Positions 61,453-64,000 of a stretch of 64,000 nucleotides of DNA are shown piece by piece. This DNA comes from Hymenobacter gummosus (lineage in GTDB: Bacteria > Bacteroidota > Bacteroidia > Cytophagales > Hymenobacteraceae). The notes beneath the pieces were generated by a model. That model saw nothing but the letters and a program-made list of their open reading frames with translations, searched no databases and had not been told where the DNA came from. The stretch is from assembly GCF_003970915.1 (NCBI RefSeq), contig NZ_RXOF01000001.1, positions 186,001-250,000 on the forward strand, read 5' to 3'. Positions within the stretch are counted from its first letter, which is position 1; the number at the start of each line of letters is the position of its first letter. The translations under genes and the position numbers were made by a program.

Positions 61453-61514
61453 TCCGGCCCCAGCTACGCCAGGGCGCGTAGCTGGTAGCCCGATGGATTG
61501 CCGCGCGGCCGGCC

Positions 61515-63917
61515 TTAGTTCAGCTTGATGCCTTCCTGGGCGAAGCGGCGGCTGATACCGGCCAGGATTTCGCTCTTGAGCACCTGCTCCTGCCGGATGT
61601 TGTTGATCCAGAACAGCACCTTCAGCTCGTAGACCTGCCCCGTCACGCCGCTGAGCAGGATTTCGGGCGCCACTTTGTGCAGGGTATTGGGGTTGGAGAG
61701 AATTTCGTCGGTGATGAGCTGCTTGGCGCGGTCCAGGTCGGCGCCGGGGGCCAGCTTTAGCCCCAGCTCCGTGCGGATGTGGTTGTTGCTCAGCGTCCAG
61801 TTGATGACGTGGCCCGAGAGCAGGTCGCCGTTGGGCACGATGATTTCGGAGCCCGACTGCGAAATCAGCTTGCTGGCGCGAATACCGATGTCCTTCACAC
61901 GGCCGGTCTTGCCGGTCACCTCGATGTAGTCGCCCACCTGGAAGGGCCGCTCGAAGATGAGGATGATGCCGGAAACGAGGTTGTTGATGATATTCTGCAG
62001 GCCCAGGCCCACGCCCACGCCCAGGGCGCCGACGACGATGGTAATCTTGTCGAGCGGCAGGCCCGAGGCCATGACGGCCAGCAGGAAGCCCACGGCCAGC
62101 AGCACCAGCCGGATGGCCACCAGCCAGGAGCCGCGCCTATCTTCCGGGCCGGTGCTAAACTCGTCGTCCGTCTCGCCGAAAAAGTAGCCCACGTAGCGCT
62201 GCAGCTGCAGCGAGAGGTAGATAATGAGGAAGAACAGCGCCACGTTGCCCCAGCTGAAGGTGATGCTGCCCAAGTGGTGCGGGGCCGTCAGCAGCTCCTC
62301 GAAAAAGCGGAAGATGGGCCGGAAGATGCCCAGGTTGGTGAGGAAGTTCATCAGCCACAGTGCGCACACCAGCACCGACAGCACCAGGCGCAGGCCCTGC
62401 TCGATTTTGGGAAAGTTGAAGCGCACGGCCATGCCCCCGGCCAGACGGCTGCGCTGCATCTGCAGGTGAAAGGCTTCGGTGAGCAGGCGCACGAAGGCCG
62501 AAAGGGAAATGATTTGCGTCAGGCCGATGATGGCGCTGCTGCTCAGCACCTTGGCCAGGCTCAGCCGGCCGGTGAGGTTGCAGAGCGCGGCCAGTAGGTT
62601 CAGCAGCACGAACAAGCCGATGACCGGCGGCACGAAGGCAGCCAGCCGCGGCCCGCGCCGCAGCTCCCGCCAGAAGCCCAGTCCCACGGCCACGGCCGCC
62701 AGGTTCAGCCCCAGCATGGCCCAGCGGGTGCCCACGCCCGGCTCGGTGTTGGCGTACACGAAGGTCAGGCCCACGAACAGCCCCACGATGCCCAGCCAGT
62801 ACCAGAACTGCCGCCGCGGCCAGCTGCGCCCGAACAGCACGCTCAACGACACCACCAGCAGCAGCTCCAGCAAATCGGTGTAGGCGGCGGGCGGGTTCAG
62901 GTCGAAGAACGGGGCCACGCTGAACACCACCACCAGCGTGGCGGCCACCGGCACCGACCGCAGGTAGCGGAACGATAGGGGCACGGGCGTTTCGGCGCGC
63001 TGCACGGCTTGGAAGTTGCGCCGCACCCAGGTGAAGAAGGCCGCGCCCAGCAGCAGCATCCACACCCCGTAGTGCCAGTTTTGCCCGAAGTAGTAGCGCA
63101 TCAGCCGGCGCTGGCTGGCGTAGGACTCGCGCACCAGCTGCCCGGCCGCGGCCTGCTGCTCGTCGGCCACCGCCGCGGCCCGCCACAGCGGCTCGATGGC
63201 CGGGGCGAAGCTGCGGCGGTTGAAGCGCCGGGCCTGTTCGCGCACCTCGTCCTGCAGCTCCAGGGCCTGAATGTAGGCGTCGGATACGCGCGTCTGCAGC
63301 TGCGTGACGCGGCCCTGGTTGCGGGCCAGCAGCTCGGAGGCGCGCTGCTCTTTGCGCTGCAGGCGGGCCGTGCTGCGCCCCAGCGCCGTCGTCGTGTCCG
63401 ATTGCGGCAGCAGGGCGTGCTGGCGCAGGGAATCCAGCTGCGCCTGCATGCGGCCCAGGCGCTGCCCCTGGCTGGCCAGCTCGGTGCGCCAGGCGCCCAG
63501 CTCGGCCTGCATGTCGGTGAGCAGCACCTGGAACATGCGCACCTGCTTGAGGTTGATGACGCGGCTGTACTGGGTGAGGTTCTGGCGGATGGTCTTGAGG
63601 TTGGCCTCCACTTCGGGCAGCTCCTCGGTCAGGTCCTCGGTATCGGCCCCGCGCCGGGCCCCGCCGCTGATGCGGCCGAGCACGATGTAGGCCTGCTCCA
63701 CGCGCTGGGCCGCGTCCTGCTCCTCGGCCTTGGTGGCCGGCGCCGGAGCTTGCTGCGCCGCCGCCCGGGCGGAGTCCGACGGTGGATTCTGGGCCTTTAC
63801 GCCGGTAGTCAGGCAGCTCAGCAGCACCAGAAGCAGCCAGCGCAGGCGGGTGGTCGGGACGTGGGCCGCGGGGCGCGGCCGGGAGCGGCGGGTAGTCTGG
63901 GGGGAGGTCTGGTGCAT
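61515..63917 (-). CDS. MscS-family mechanosensitive channel with long N-terminal extension
   Basis: About 800 aa; I chose ATG 63917 (MHQTSPQTTRR), while ATG 63968 would add 17 residues. Exported start (LRWLLLVLLSCLTTGVKAQ), then a periplasmic coiled-coil region (about 45-240), about eight membrane helices (about 250-560), and the MscS core: pore helix GALGVGVGLGLQNIINNL, FERPFQVGDYIEV, IGIRASKLISQ, IIVPNGDLLSGHVINW. It opens under membrane tension to release solutes, as in MscK-type large MscS proteins. The upstream end lies close to the window edge. Confidence 0.92.
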   Translation of the reverse strand: MHQTSPQTTRRSRPRPAAHVPTTRLRWLLLVLLSCLTTGVKAQNPPSDSARAAAQQAPAPATKAEEQDAAQRVEQAYIVLGRISGGARRGADTEDLTEELPEVEANLKTIRQNLTQYSRVINLKQVRMFQVLLTDMQAELGAWRTELASQGQRLGRMQAQLDSLRQHALLPQSDTTTALGRSTARLQRKEQRASELLARNQGRVTQLQTRVSDAYIQALELQDEVREQARRFNRRSFAPAIEPLWRAAAVADEQQAAAGQLVRESYASQRRLMRYYFGQNWHYGVWMLLLGAAFFTWVRRNFQAVQRAETPVPLSFRYLRSVPVAATLVVVFSVAPFFDLNPPAAYTDLLELLLVVSLSVLFGRSWPRRQFWYWLGIVGLFVGLTFVYANTEPGVGTRWAMLGLNLAAVAVGLGFWRELRRGPRLAAFVPPVIGLFVLLNLLAALCNLTGRLSLAKVLSSSAIIGLTQIISLSAFVRLLTEAFHLQMQRSRLAGGMAVRFNFPKIEQGLRLVLSVLVCALWLMNFLTNLGIFRPIFRFFEELLTAPHHLGSITFSWGNVALFFLIIYLSLQLQRYVGYFFGETDDEFSTGPEDRRGSWLVAIRLVLLAVGFLLAVMASGLPLDKITIVVGALGVGVGLGLQNIINNLVSGIILIFERPFQVGDYIEVTGKTGRVKDIGIRASKLISQSGSEIIVPNGDLLSGHVINWTLSNNHIRTELGLKLAPGADLDRAKQLITDEILSNPNTLHKVAPEILLSGVTGQVYELKVLFWINNIRQEQVLKSEILAGISRRFAQEGIKLN

Positions 63918-64000
63918 CAGCGGGCCGGCCGCGCCCGGCTGCCCGCTGGGCAGCCGGGCGCGGCGCATTCGTCATCGGTATGGGGGCGGCAACAGCCCGG

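Overview
The window looks like the chromosome of a Hymenobacter-type bacterium (Bacteroidota, Cytophagales). The DNA is GC-rich, several promoters carry the Bacteroidota -7 motif TAnnTTTG, and there are several type IX secretion (T9SS) C-terminal sorting domains, both type A (YPNP...) and type B (gliding-associated, FTPNGDG...). There is also a SusC/CirA-like TonB receptor and many long palindromic intergenic elements of the kind that crowd Hymenobacter genomes. The genus is inferred; the phylum is well supported. No tRNA, rRNA, prophage, insertion sequence or CRISPR array was found.

Layout. 1-4.6 kb: a lipoprotein sugar dehydrogenase, an esterase, a GNAT acetyltransferase, a fragment resembling a carbonic anhydrase, and a T9SS cargo protein. 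4.6-12.5 kb (minus strand): a phosphosulfolactate synthase homologue, a TPR protein and an NAD-dependent epimerase, then an exopolysaccharide export set (Wza-type lipoprotein, Wzc-type co-polymerase/tyrosine kinase, CpsB-type PHP phosphatase) behind a good -33/-7 promoter. 12.6-17 kb: housekeeping genes (acyl-CoA dehydrogenase, rpsU, a XerC/D recombinase, hibernation factor hpf, metK). 17-25.5 kb: SDR, PAP2 phosphatase, S9 peptidase, HD protein, amidase, and a second secreted sugar dehydrogenase. 25.5-35.7 kb: two giant T9SS proteins that share a nearly identical module, facing a divergent gliding-type secreted protein. 35.8-40.6 kb: an Nramp metal transporter, a TonB receptor and a small outer-membrane protein. 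The first two are each preceded by the same 6-6-6 inverted repeat, so they probably form a metal-controlled uptake set. 40.7-44.1 kb: a small membrane protein and the paired DUF1501/DUF1800 genes. 44.4-54.9 kb: luciferase-like oxidoreductase, lamin-tail protein, asd, a protein with three TonB C-terminal domains, an alpha/beta hydrolase, a 21-bp tandem repeat array, a Wzi/RemB-like barrel and a small conserved protein. 55.2-64 kb: MsbA-type ABC exporter, a membrane protein overlapping gmhA, comM, two unknown secreted proteins, and a MscS channel with a long N-terminal extension.

The items most worth following up are the shared operator before the Nramp and TonB genes, the exact-length 184-bp nested palindrome found twice (other palindrome families fill at least eight further gaps), and the regular 21-bp array upstream of the Wzi-like gene. 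No conventional defence island or biosynthetic cluster is visible.
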